In this document: positions 33,259-42,337 of the stretch, piece after piece
How the letters are laid out: each line of letters begins with the position of its first letter
Position numbering within the stretch: position 1 is the stretch's first letter
Assembly: GCA_035566435.1 (NCBI GenBank)
Contig: DATMRF010000119.1
Location: 1 to 63,540, forward strand
DNA length: 63,540 bases
Source: DATMRF01 sp035566435
GTDB lineage: Bacteria > Verrucomicrobiota > Verrucomicrobiia > Limisphaerales > UBA8199
Direction of reading: 5' to 3'
The notes under the pieces: model-generated
Seen by the model: the letters and a program-made list of their open reading frames with translations, nothing else
Databases searched by the model: none
What the model was told of the DNA's origin: nothing
Made by a program: the position numbers and the translations under genes

Positions 33259-33952
33259 ATTCTGTGGGGGATGCGCAAGCGATTAAAATGCCAACAGGGA
33301 TGACGGCGGCCTGTGGTCCGCCAGCGGCAACGCGCATTATCTGATGTAGACTCGCTCCAGACTCGCCATGCGCAGGCTCCATGGTCCCGAGCGCACGTCA
33401 AGCTGCCTCAGCGGACATCATTGTAACCGAGTGATGGGGCGCTGGCGCAAAAAGCAGGGAAATCGCGACTTCAACCCACGACACATAAGTCTGGTACGCC
33501 CCCTGCTCAACTCATGGAACGCCCTCCTGGTATGGCGGTTGCCAGAATGTATTTACCGGGACGAAAGGTGCGATGGAATCTCGCGGTTTTCTGGCCGTAG
33601 GGCCCCGCCTGAGCATGAACGTGAAAGCGCGAAGACAATCACTAGAACGCAGTGGGCCGAGCTCCTTTGGGCCTGACGGTCAGCTCAGGCCTGACGGCGT
33701 TTTTGATGAGCAAGCCTCCTTGGCCGGACAGCCCTGCATCCACGTCAGGAATGACAGACCTAACTGCTCGGTGTCATTATTTCAGACAGCCTGTGTGATT
33801 CCTGGACATGCGAGATCTCCCCTTTCCTCAGGCCTGACCGTTGGCCTTCCAAGGTGCGCAAACTGGCGGTGCCAGGTCCCGCCGGTGGCCTTGCCCCAGA
33901 CACAGACCACTCAATTGTCCTGCCGTTATCACATCACGAACTAATTGCGCCT
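33259..33952. other. Gene-poor stretch before the GT2-methyltransferase fusion
   Basis: About 690 bases with no supported gene. GGCCTGACGG occurs at 33670 and 33688 and, as GGCCTGACCG, at 33831. Otherwise I see nothing. Confidence 0.4.
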
Positions 33953-35497
33953 ATGTCGAACCCGGACCAAGAGTCACCTGATCGCCCGTTGGTATTCATA
34001 CCCACGTACAACGAGGCGGACAACGTCGTGGCGCTGTGTGAGCGCATCCAGGCACAAGGTCTCGGTTTCGACATTCTATTCATCGACGATAATTCGCCGG
34101 ATGGGACTGGAAAGGTTCTGGACGGTCTGGTGGCAAAGTATTCCAACGTTAAGGTGCTCCATCGCTCCGGGAAGCTCGGCATCGGCAGCGCTCATTTCCA
34201 GGGTATTCAGTGGGCCTACGATCACAATTATCAAACACTCATCACGATGGATTGCGATTTCACGCATCCACCTGAGAAGTTGGCCGAGATTATTTCGTTC
34301 CGGGATAAATACGACGTAGTGGTCGGATCACGCTACCTGCAAAAGCGCAGCCTCCGCGGATGGAACGCTCTGCGGAAGTTGCTCACCCGGGCCGGTCATG
34401 CTTTGACCGTGTCGCTCTTAGGCATGCCATACGACGCCACAGGCGCGTTCCGGCTTTATCGTCTGGACCGTATCCCGCGCTATGCCTTCGACGTGATTCA
34501 GTCCAGGGGATATTCGTTCTTTTTCGAGAGCCTTTACGTTCTTTTTGTCAACCGGATGAAGATTGGGGAATTCCCGCTTGCGCTCCCGCCCCGAACCTAT
34601 GGCCACTCCAAGATGAGCTATCGCGAAGCCGTACGCAGCGTGAAACTCCTCCTGACGGTCTATGCAACCAAGCTTCTTAACCCGGAAAAGTTTAGTTTCT
34701 GTGAACCCTTCAGTCGGGACGCAGCCGTTCCCATCGATCCACAGGGCTGGGATGATTATTGGAAGAATGCCAAGAGCGGGGGCGGCATCGTTTACGATAC
34801 TATCGCAGCTTTTTACCGGAAAGCCATCATCCGGCCGACCCTCAACTACTTCGTCCGCGCGTACTTTCCCGCAAATGCTCGCGTCCTGCACGCCGGCTGC
34901 GGAAGCGGGCAGGTTGACGCGGACATTCGTGAGCATGTGAAGATTACCGGCCTGGACATCTCCGTTAACGCGTTGAATCTCTATCGCCGCAACAACAAAG
35001 ACCATTGTGAGGTTAAGCACGGGAGTATCTTCGAAATCCCTCTCGGAGATGGCGAGGTGGATGGGATCCATAACCTGGGGGTAATGGAGCATTTCACACC
35101 CGGGGAGATCCGCAGGATCCTGGGCGAGTTCTCTCGCGTCCTTAAACCCGGCGGACGCATGATTATCTTTTGGCCACCGGAGTTCGGCGCGAGTGTCCTC
35201 TTCCTCAAAGCCGTCAAGGGCTTCTTAGAGAAAGTGCTGCGCAGAAAGAATGTCAAGTTTCACCCCGACGAGATCACCCGCGTGCAATCGCGGCGACACG
35301 CAGTGCATTTCTTCGAAGAGAGCGGTTTTCGAGTGCTCCGGTACTATTTTGGGCTCAAGGATTTTTTCACCCAATGCGTGATCGTAGTCGAGAAGCCGAC
35401 GGCCCTGGCGCTCAGGTCCTTGCCAGTGGATAGCGGCAGAACTCAAAATGCCGCCAGGCCCGTGCAGCAGGCGCGACCGAGTTTTGCCACTCCTTGA
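33953..35497 (+). CDS. Fusion of GT2 glycosyltransferase and class I methyltransferase
   Basis: A 514-residue protein. Residues 10-240 form a DPM1-like GT2 domain: VFIPTYNEADNV, FIDDNSPDGTG, GIGSAHFQGIQWA, TMDCDFTHPPE, GSRYLQKRS. Residues about 300-450 form a Rossmann methyltransferase: VLHAGCGSGQVD, ITGLDISVNAL, HNLGVMEHFTPGEI, VLKPGGRMIIFWPPE. DPM1-type enzymes make polyprenyl-phosphate-mannose or similar donors. The fused methyltransferase could methylate that sugar or a partner product. I start at ATG 33953; the open frame upstream is not protein-like. The reading frame is continuous and the linker contains no stop, so the fusion looks genuine. Confidence 0.85.
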   Translation: MSNPDQESPDRPLVFIPTYNEADNVVALCERIQAQGLGFDILFIDDNSPDGTGKVLDGLVAKYSNVKVLHRSGKLGIGSAHFQGIQWAYDHNYQTLITMDCDFTHPPEKLAEIISFRDKYDVVVGSRYLQKRSLRGWNALRKLLTRAGHALTVSLLGMPYDATGAFRLYRLDRIPRYAFDVIQSRGYSFFFESLYVLFVNRMKIGEFPLALPPRTYGHSKMSYREAVRSVKLLLTVYATKLLNPEKFSFCEPFSRDAAVPIDPQGWDDYWKNAKSGGGIVYDTIAAFYRKAIIRPTLNYFVRAYFPANARVLHAGCGSGQVDADIREHVKITGLDISVNALNLYRRNNKDHCEVKHGSIFEIPLGDGEVDGIHNLGVMEHFTPGEIRRILGEFSRVLKPGGRMIIFWPPEFGASVLFLKAVKGFLEKVLRRKNVKFHPDEITRVQSRRHAVHFFEESGFRVLRYYFGLKDFFTQCVIVVEKPTALALRSLPVDSGRTQNAARPVQQARPSFATP

Positions 35498-35654
35498 GTT
35501 CGCGCTGAAACCCCTGCAAGCGGAAAGCAGCCGCGAAAAGACGCGGCCCCGCAGATCAGCCGGCGCCGACAGGCCAACGATCGCCTTGGACCTGGACTTG
35601 AAATCAGCTTGAGTTAGCAGTGGCTCGCTGCTTGGATCGCAGGTGACATTGCGA

Positions 35655-37886
35655 ATGAACTCCGAAGAGAGCGGCGGGCCCAGAATCGCGAAGAACGACG
35701 ACAACCAAACCCTTTCCAGCTCGCAGGTTGGACATTCCCTGGCGGCTGTCCCCCCTGTAGTTTGGCTCTTGGCGCTAATCTTCGCATGCCTCGCCGCTTT
35801 TATCGGTAAGCCTGCCCATATCGATGACACGTTGTTCCTCCGGGCGGCGGAGCAGATCCAGAGGCATCCGGCGAATTTCTATGGGTTCGAGATGAATTGG
35901 TTCGGAGCGACGCGGCCGATGGTGGAAAACTTCGATAACCCGCCGTTGGCTTGTTATTATCTCGCGTTGCTGGGTTCGATGGGGGGCTGGAGTGAACCGG
36001 TGTTGCACCTGGGTTTCATCATACCTGCGCTGGCAGCAGCCGCAGGCATTTTTTTTCTCGCCCGCAATTACACCGGGCGACCGATGCTCGCAGCCATCGC
36101 GGCAGTAGCTACGCCGCTGTTCGTGATTTCAGCCACCACGTTAATGTGCGATTTGCTTCTCCTGGCCTTTTGGACGTGGACGCTCGTATTCTTTGAAAAC
36201 GGGTTGCGCAACGGAAGCCGCAGGGCCTATTTCATCAGCGGGGTACTGGCGGGACTGGCTTTTTGGACGAAGTTTTCCGGCCTGGCCCTGATTCCATTGC
36301 TGCTCGCGTATGGCTGGTTCAAGAAACGCCGGTGGGCGCCGTGGCTAATCGCTCCCCTGTTGCCGCTGGCGTTCGTCGCGGCTTACGAATGGATCACCTT
36401 TCTCCTGTATCGCAAAGGAGTGCTGCTGAGCGCGGCCGGTGTCTCTTCCAGCCCAATCCCCGGCGGCAGCGGGCTGGGGAGGCAATTTGTCGGGCTCAGC
36501 TTTGTCGGCGGCTGTTTCCTCCCGACACTGTTTTGTGTGCCTTGGTTGTGGTCTGTGCGAAGTATCCTCAAGGGGCTATGTGTGGTCGTGCCTTGCCTGG
36601 CCTTGTATCCCTACCTTGGGGTATTCGCGTTGCTTTGGGACCCGGAGGGGCGTCCCGACTGGCTGCTATGTGTCCAAAGCGCTTTCTTCATTGCCGGCGG
36701 GGTGCATATTCTGCTCCTGGCCCTAACAGATTTTTGGGAGCACCGCGACGCCAACTCGCTGCTTCTCCTGTTCTGGGTGCTTGGCGTGTTTGTTTTTGCG
36801 ACGCTCTTCAACTGGACGTTGAACGGCCGCAGTATTCTCCCAATGGCGGGAGCGGTCGGAATCCTCCTGGCGAGGCGGTTCGAGCAACACGCGAGGCTCA
36901 GGCAGAAGGCTTATTCAACGGCGATCCTTTGGCCGCTCCTGCCTGGTGCAGCTCTCAGCTTACTGCTGGCAAGGTCGGATTGCGACCTGGCCAATACCGG
37001 CCGGACGGCAGCTCGCGACTTGTGTTCCCGTTATCAATCACCCGAAAAAACCCTCTGGTTCGAAGGGCACTGGGGCTTCCAATACTACATGGAGCAACGC
37101 GGCGCTCGAGCGCTGGAGCGCGGCTTTTCCCAGCCCGCACCGGGAGATTTCGTCGCCGTCCCCTCCGAAGCGGTGAATCTGTTTGATCTCTCCACGTACC
37201 TGGTTCACCTCGTGGCCACGCTGGAGTACCCGCCGAAACTTCCCTGCGCGACGATGAACAGCGAGGTCGGCACCGGGTTTTACGCAGCGACGGCCGGCCC
37301 GTTTCCATGGACGGTGGGGTACATCAGCCCGGAGCGTTACTATGTCTTCCAGGTCACCAAATCGTTATCGTCAACCTCCAACGCGCTAGACGAGGCTCAT
37401 TCCCCCGGCGCCCTCGTCCAGCAGTTCTGGTTCGAAAGACAGATGAGGGCTTGCCAGAGAGCGATCCGTAGAAACCCCACGAACACGATGGCGCGCCTGG
37501 AACTCGCGGCGATCGCCGAGCAACAGTGCGAACCAGCGAAAGCTATTTCCCAGTATCGGGCGGTTTTGAACCTGACACCAGACTCAGACCGCGCCCTGGA
37601 CAAACTCGCGTGGATCCTCGCGACCAGCAGCGAAGCGCAGCTTCGGAACGGGAAGGAGGCGGTCGGACTTGCCGAACGTGCCAGCGGATTGACCGGCCAC
37701 AGTTCCGCTAGAGTGCTAACGACCCTGGGCGCGGCTTACGCTGAGCAGGGCCTTTTTGCTCAAGCTGTCGCCGCCTCACGAGAGGCTTCGGAACTTGCGC
37801 GCAAAAATAACCAACCGGAAATCCTCTCTCAGAACGAGGCGCTGCTGCAGCTCTACCAGGCCAAACGGCCGTTTCACCAGGAATAG
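35655..37886 (+). CDS. GT39-like (ArnT/PMT-type) membrane glycosyltransferase with C-terminal TPR-like region
   Basis: A 743-residue protein. The loop after TM1 (HIDDTLFLRAAEQI) with paired aspartates, then FDNPPLACYYLALLG, is the PMT_2/GT39 signature of enzymes that move sugars from polyprenyl phosphate to lipids or proteins. About ten membrane segments end near residue 430. The last 130 residues contain TPR-like helices (MARLELAAIAEQQCEPAKAISQ..., ALDKLAWILATSSEA). I choose ATG 35655 because AGGTGA lies 8 bases upstream; a GTG at 35643 is the longer option. It follows the GT2-methyltransferase fusion, a plausible donor-making partner. Confidence 0.82.
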   Translation: MNSEESGGPRIAKNDDNQTLSSSQVGHSLAAVPPVVWLLALIFACLAAFIGKPAHIDDTLFLRAAEQIQRHPANFYGFEMNWFGATRPMVENFDNPPLACYYLALLGSMGGWSEPVLHLGFIIPALAAAAGIFFLARNYTGRPMLAAIAAVATPLFVISATTLMCDLLLLAFWTWTLVFFENGLRNGSRRAYFISGVLAGLAFWTKFSGLALIPLLLAYGWFKKRRWAPWLIAPLLPLAFVAAYEWITFLLYRKGVLLSAAGVSSSPIPGGSGLGRQFVGLSFVGGCFLPTLFCVPWLWSVRSILKGLCVVVPCLALYPYLGVFALLWDPEGRPDWLLCVQSAFFIAGGVHILLLALTDFWEHRDANSLLLLFWVLGVFVFATLFNWTLNGRSILPMAGAVGILLARRFEQHARLRQKAYSTAILWPLLPGAALSLLLARSDCDLANTGRTAARDLCSRYQSPEKTLWFEGHWGFQYYMEQRGARALERGFSQPAPGDFVAVPSEAVNLFDLSTYLVHLVATLEYPPKLPCATMNSEVGTGFYAATAGPFPWTVGYISPERYYVFQVTKSLSSTSNALDEAHSPGALVQQFWFERQMRACQRAIRRNPTNTMARLELAAIAEQQCEPAKAISQYRAVLNLTPDSDRALDKLAWILATSSEAQLRNGKEAVGLAERASGLTGHSSARVLTTLGAAYAEQGLFAQAVAASREASELARKNNQPEILSQNEALLQLYQAKRPFHQE

Positions 37887-38207
37887 GAGAGTGCGGCCGG
37901 GCACGCATCGAAGTCCGGCGAGCATCCTGGATGGGTCAGAGCGAAGGTCGAGATTCATCAATCCCGCCAGGATTCGGCTCGTGTTTTAACGCGGCTATTT
38001 ACCTGTCAGGCCGCAGCGCCGGCATGTGTTGCCGGCTTAAACGGTCCGAACAGACTAAGCCGGCACCATTCCGGCGCTCGGGGCCGCTGGCATTTGGTGC
38101 TGGGCGTGACATACCGGGGCTAGATGTCCTCCCCCGATGCACGCAGGCGTTGACGGGATGCGGGGACCTTTTATGCTCGCCGCCATGAATTGGCCCGAGA
38201 GCAACAC
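37887..38207. other. Intergenic region
   Basis: 321 bases. It contains a small GCCGGC-N7-GCCGGC hairpin near 38019 and the 14-mer GGCATTTGGTGCTG at about 38090, which also occurs before the second YfhO-type gene near 25767. No gene seen. Confidence 0.4.
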
Positions 38208-39947
38208 ATGGACGCACTGAAACCGCTTCCGGCTGAGCCCCAGCCTGAGTCCTCGTCGCGAAAACCAAAACTGGAATTGGAAACCGTGGTGGCGATGGTC
38301 GTCACCGGATGGGTCGCGACGTTGCTGATTTTGACGATGCTCAACGCCGGGCCATTGTGGCGGGACGAGACCAACACCATCAACGTCGCGCAGATGCCAT
38401 CCCTGAAGGAAATGTGGAGCAATATGTCGTTCGAGTCGTTCCCGGCTCTCTGGCTGCTGCTGCTTCGTGGGTGGAGTATGCTGGGGATGGCAGACAGCGA
38501 CGCCGGGATACGCGTTCTGGTTCTCTTCGTAGGGCTTTTTTTCCTCGGTTCGCTGTGGCTGTGCCGACGGTGGACTGGAGGGCGCGCACCGATCCTAAGC
38601 CTGGCTCTGCTGGGCAGCTTGCCTGCGTTTATCTTCACCCTTGGGTCCAACCGGGCTTATGGGCTCGCAATGTGCCTGCTAGTGCTGACCTTCGGCACAA
38701 TCTGGCGGATGGTGCAGTGTCCCTGCAGATCCCGGATCATTTGGACGACTGTGAGCAGCATTCTTTTCCTGCACTGTTTGTATTACGATGGGGCGTTCCT
38801 GTGCGCGATGCTGTTCGGAGCGGTTCTGGTAGTTGTCCGACGACAGCAATGGAAGACTCTTGCGGCACTGGTGGGGATCGGTGCAGTAGCTGGCCTGTCC
38901 ATGTTGATCTACATCCCAGTCATTCGGCGAAGCTCGCCTTACCTGCCGCTATTTCAGATGCCATTTCATTTCCCCATGCTATGGGGACGGCTCCGCCAGG
39001 CCGTTACGGCACAGTGCACGGCGTATTTAGGCGCCCCTCCCGGCCCCGAAATTTGGGTCTGGGTCTTCCTGGTCTTTTTCGGGATAGCTGTTGCCGCCAG
39101 AATGCAAATTCCAAGTTTCCGCGGCGCTCGGAAGCAGCAGCTGGAAAACTCGACTCCCCTCGGCGCCCCTAACGCCCAAGCGGGCGCCGACCTGGCGCTG
39201 TTCAGCGGTGTGAGCATGCTGTGCGGGACGGCAGGGTACATCTGCTTTCTGCTGAAGCTGCAGTTCCCAACCGAACCGTGGCATTACATAGGAATGCTCA
39301 CCCTATGCGCGGTTTCGCTGGACGGAGTGCTAAGCGCGCCGTGGCCGGCCCCACGCCCATGGGGTCTGCTTCGCATTGGGTTTCTGGCCTTGATGATGAC
39401 GTGGGGAGCCAGTTCGGTGTCGGAAGAGGCGCAAACGCGGCGGAGCAACGTGGACCTGATCGCAGCCGTACTCGGGACGAAAGCCGCAGCAGGGGACCTG
39501 ATCGTCGTGCATAGCGCTTGGGAGGGGATTACTTTCGACCGATATTACCGCGGACGAGCCAAATGGATGACGGTTCCACCGATCACCTCACACAAGGTTC
39601 ATCGCGGTGACTTAATGTGGGAGATGCTGAACCAGCAAGATCCAATGGCGCCCTTACTCGCTGAAATCACTGGCACGTTGCGCAACGGCAACAATGTCTG
39701 GGTAGCGGGGAATGTGGTTCTCCTCCGTTCTGGGAAAGCTCCGCCGGCGTTACCACCCCCGCCTACCCTGCCGACCAAGTGGTGGCTTGCGCCCTACATG
39801 CGGCACTGGAGCTTGGAGTTGACGGCACATTTAGCGGGCTGTTCGGAGCAGGTGGTCACCCTTGAGATACCCGTGGACAGGCCCGTGAGCAGCCTGGAGA
39901 ATCGTACTTTGCTAGAATTCTCGGGGCATCGTTCTGGCGAAAACTGA
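38208..39947 (+). CDS. Multi-pass membrane protein, GT-C/GT39-like (paralogue B)
   Basis: A 579-residue paralogue of the gene at 31.5-33.3 kb, on the opposite strand. Shared blocks are LNAGPLWRDETNTINVAQMPSLK-type, FESFPALW, LFFLGSLWLCRRW, QTRRSNVDLIAAVLGTKA and SAWEGITFDRYYRGRAKW. The acidic pair after TM1 is retained. I start at ATG 38208; a TTG six codons earlier is possible. The pair brackets FkbM, the GT2-methyltransferase fusion and the GT39-like gene. Probably a glycosyltransferase of the same pathway; substrate unknown. Confidence 0.75.
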   Translation: MDALKPLPAEPQPESSSRKPKLELETVVAMVVTGWVATLLILTMLNAGPLWRDETNTINVAQMPSLKEMWSNMSFESFPALWLLLLRGWSMLGMADSDAGIRVLVLFVGLFFLGSLWLCRRWTGGRAPILSLALLGSLPAFIFTLGSNRAYGLAMCLLVLTFGTIWRMVQCPCRSRIIWTTVSSILFLHCLYYDGAFLCAMLFGAVLVVVRRQQWKTLAALVGIGAVAGLSMLIYIPVIRRSSPYLPLFQMPFHFPMLWGRLRQAVTAQCTAYLGAPPGPEIWVWVFLVFFGIAVAARMQIPSFRGARKQQLENSTPLGAPNAQAGADLALFSGVSMLCGTAGYICFLLKLQFPTEPWHYIGMLTLCAVSLDGVLSAPWPAPRPWGLLRIGFLALMMTWGASSVSEEAQTRRSNVDLIAAVLGTKAAAGDLIVVHSAWEGITFDRYYRGRAKWMTVPPITSHKVHRGDLMWEMLNQQDPMAPLLAEITGTLRNGNNVWVAGNVVLLRSGKAPPALPPPPTLPTKWWLAPYMRHWSLELTAHLAGCSEQVVTLEIPVDRPVSSLENRTLLEFSGHRSGEN

Positions 39948-40458
39948 CTCGACAAGTAGCGACATCGCACCGAGGCGCGAGGTACCCATCCTGCTCTTTG
40001 GGTCGGTTTTGAACTCTACCTGCCGGCAGGTGCCAGTTCGCTTGGCCGGGGTTCCGCGACAGGGGTTGCTGCCAGACGAGAACCCACGCGACGGGCAATT
40101 AGGTTTCTCAGGGAACGAGGGTATTGTCGGTTGCTCAGAGCAAAACCTGTGCGTGCGGACAAATACCGCGTTGGCGCAGTCAACCATGCGACGGCCGAGC
40201 GTTCTGATGGGTGCGCAAGGCTTAGAACCAAAGGCGCAGGGAAGGGAGCGCAAGCCGCAACGCGGTTTCGGCGGCTTAGGAGCGTCCTGTTAATGTACAG
40301 GGACTGGGCAGGTTTCGGCGAGGATCGAGTGAGCGCGGAAGCCTTTAAGAATTGCTGGGTGCGCTGACGAACCAACCTCTTGATTCAGCCGAGAACCTCT
40401 GCAAGCTACCGACGGGTCTCGACCAGAACCTCGATAAGCCAGGAACTCGCCTTTTTCA
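39948..40458. other. Gene-poor stretch before the tRNA gene
   Basis: 511 bases with no supported gene. A short open frame at 40131-40367 has Arg/Gly-rich composition typical of degraded intergenic sequence. Confidence 0.4.
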
Positions 40459-40533
40459 TGGAGCCAGTTCTCGGATTCGAACCGAGGACCGACGGTTTAC
40501 AAAACCGTTGCTCTACCACTGAGCTAAACTGGC
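40459..40533 (-). tRNA. tRNA-Thr (anticodon UGU)
   Basis: 75 bases including an encoded CCA. The acceptor stem GCCAGTT/AACTGGC pairs fully. The D arm is GCTC AGTGGTA GAGC. The anticodon stem ACGGT/ACCGT encloses loop TTTGTAA, giving anticodon TGT for threonine ACA codons. The T arm CTCGG-TTCGAAT-CCGAG is canonical. The discriminator base is U. All four arms fold without mismatch, so the gene looks functional. Confidence 0.95.
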
Positions 40534-40689
40534 CCAAGATGCTGAGGGGAAAATGGCGTCAAACGACGCGGATCTCAAGGGGAAACAGCGCCGGGGATTG
40601 ATGGGTGAGGGGATTAGTGGGGGAAGGAGTAATCGAGTGGTGGAGTGGTTCGGAAACGACCGATGCGGCAAGCGACGAACCAGAACCAG

Positions 40690-40821
40690 ATCAATTATGA
40701 AGACGAGGACGAGGACGACCGTCACGGGCTCGCGAAGGCTTACTGCTTGCGGCGGGACGGCGGGTTCCGGATGAAATTCTGGGACACCAACTGCGCATTC
40801 AAACTGTTCTAAAGTGGTGTG
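40690..40821. other. Repeat tract and possible sulfatase-end remnant
   Basis: A GACGAGGAC microsatellite at about 40699-40720 is followed by 25 bases on the minus strand encoding NPPSRRKQ-stop. This closely resembles NPPPRRKQ-stop at the end of the sulfatase at 42.3 kb. It may be a relic of a second copy. Nothing upstream of it is recognisable. Confidence 0.25.
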
Positions 40822-42141
40822 TTAGAGCAATTTGAGTTGCGCAGCGCCGGCGCGCTGATGAGTGCCGAGATCATTGCCAGGGTGGTGCGTTGTGGCTTCG
40901 CTATCGCCCAGGTGGGCGTTCACTATTTCCGGTGGACCAGCGGCCGGCAGACGGGTGCCTTTCCTCAGGTGAGATTCCGCTCCTTTGGGCAACCCATCCA
41001 GCTTCGCCGGGAGATCCTGTCGGCGCGCCGCGTCCGATAATCGCAAAAACCACTTTCCGGCGGCGATGCTGGGCAATTCAACGGTGCGATACCACAGTGC
41101 GCCCAACGGCATGATCATTACCCAGGTGGAAACGAAGATGGGATAGTACAACAATGGCGGAACCGAGGCCGGCAGAAAATCCCACGCCACCAGGCCCAAC
41201 AACGGGTAGTGCCACATGTAAATGCTGTAGCTGTAAATGCCGGTAGATCGGAGGTGCTCGATGAGCGCCGCCGGAACGCGAGTGCGCCGCCTGTCCGCTC
41301 GCAGTAGTTTGCTGATCGCGGCAGCACTCAGCAGGGCGAAGAACATGAATGAAAACGTGCTCAAGGGTTTGACGATGCTGCTGCCGACAGCCAGCAGAAG
41401 CCAGAGCGCCAGCGATGAATCCGCGAGGGGCAAGCGGCGAGAGTGAAGAAATGCGTCCGCCAGGGCAGCCCCCACGGACCAACTTAACCAGAACGTGAAA
41501 GGGCAGGCCGGGAGCCATGTCCATGGCGGACCGACACCGGAATGGGTGACGGACTTAAGCACACATCCCAAGCCGCGCAGCAATACCTCGCATATCAGGA
41601 GTCCCTGGAGCGTTCGGCGCCAGCCGAATTTGGAAACCAGCTTCATTAGCAGCGGATACAGCAAATACAACTGCACCTCGACCGCGATGGACCAAAAGAC
41701 GGCGTTGATCGCCTGCGGACCTGTTTCGCCGAAATAATTCTGAATCAGGAACACATGAGTAAAGAGTCGGAACCAACTGGCGGCGGATGAAAAATCCAAT
41801 CGCGTGGTTGGAAACACGAATGCAAGGACCAGCAACGCCAGCAGATAGGGCGGATAAATCCGAAAGAAGCGGCGGATGAGGAAACGGCGCCAATCACGTC
41901 CGTCGCGCTGAAAACTCAGATGAATGCAAAAGCCGCTAACTACAAAAAACACTGCTACGCCTGCCCAACCGAAAGTGGCCGGCAGCAAGACGATGTTCAT
42001 TCCCGCTCCGGAAAAATTCACGACCGGTCCCAGCGGGAACTGGAGGCAATGAAAAAGAAACACAGCCAGTATAGCCACACCGCGAACATGGTCGAGAATC
42101 TCAACCCGCTGGTTGGCTGGTTTCATGACGGAAGTAGTCAC
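40822..42141 (-). CDS. Acyltransferase family 3 (OafA/YrhL-like) membrane protein
   Basis: A 439-residue protein with about ten membrane helices. The N-terminus has DHVRGVAILAVFLFHCLQF, the family's R-G-x-A-x-x-x-V-x-x-F-H motif with catalytic His, then FFVVSGFCIHLSF and RRFFRIYPPYLLAL, both diagnostic. Members O-acetylate (or otherwise acylate) polysaccharides such as O-antigen and exopolysaccharide. It lies after the polysaccharide region, with the tRNA in between. The C-terminal 40 residues are hydrophilic. The start ATG at 42141 is kept; a second ATG at codon 6 is possible. Confidence 0.9.
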   Translation of the reverse strand: MTTSVMKPANQRVEILDHVRGVAILAVFLFHCLQFPLGPVVNFSGAGMNIVLLPATFGWAGVAVFFVVSGFCIHLSFQRDGRDWRRFLIRRFFRIYPPYLLALLVLAFVFPTTRLDFSSAASWFRLFTHVFLIQNYFGETGPQAINAVFWSIAVEVQLYLLYPLLMKLVSKFGWRRTLQGLLICEVLLRGLGCVLKSVTHSGVGPPWTWLPACPFTFWLSWSVGAALADAFLHSRRLPLADSSLALWLLLAVGSSIVKPLSTFSFMFFALLSAAAISKLLRADRRRTRVPAALIEHLRSTGIYSYSIYMWHYPLLGLVAWDFLPASVPPLLYYPIFVSTWVMIMPLGALWYRTVELPSIAAGKWFLRLSDAARRQDLPAKLDGLPKGAESHLRKGTRLPAAGPPEIVNAHLGDSEATTHHPGNDLGTHQRAGAAQLKLL

Positions 42142-42337
42142 GATTATGTTTTTCGTTTGATGTGTTGCGGCTCATAACGGGGGGCCGATTCTAATGGATC
42201 CGGCCAGTTCGCCCGTGAATGGGCTCAAATGGAGCAGATTTCATACCCATTGGCTCGTTTTTCAAGCGAACGTGGCGCTTCGTCGCCGCCAAGGCCTCCA
42301 AGAAACCCGCACCCACACACGTCGCTTCCAACCGCAC

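Noticed and set aside
40131..40367. 78-codon open frame before the tRNA
   Set aside because: Composition matches degenerate intergenic sequence, with no ribosome site or domain.
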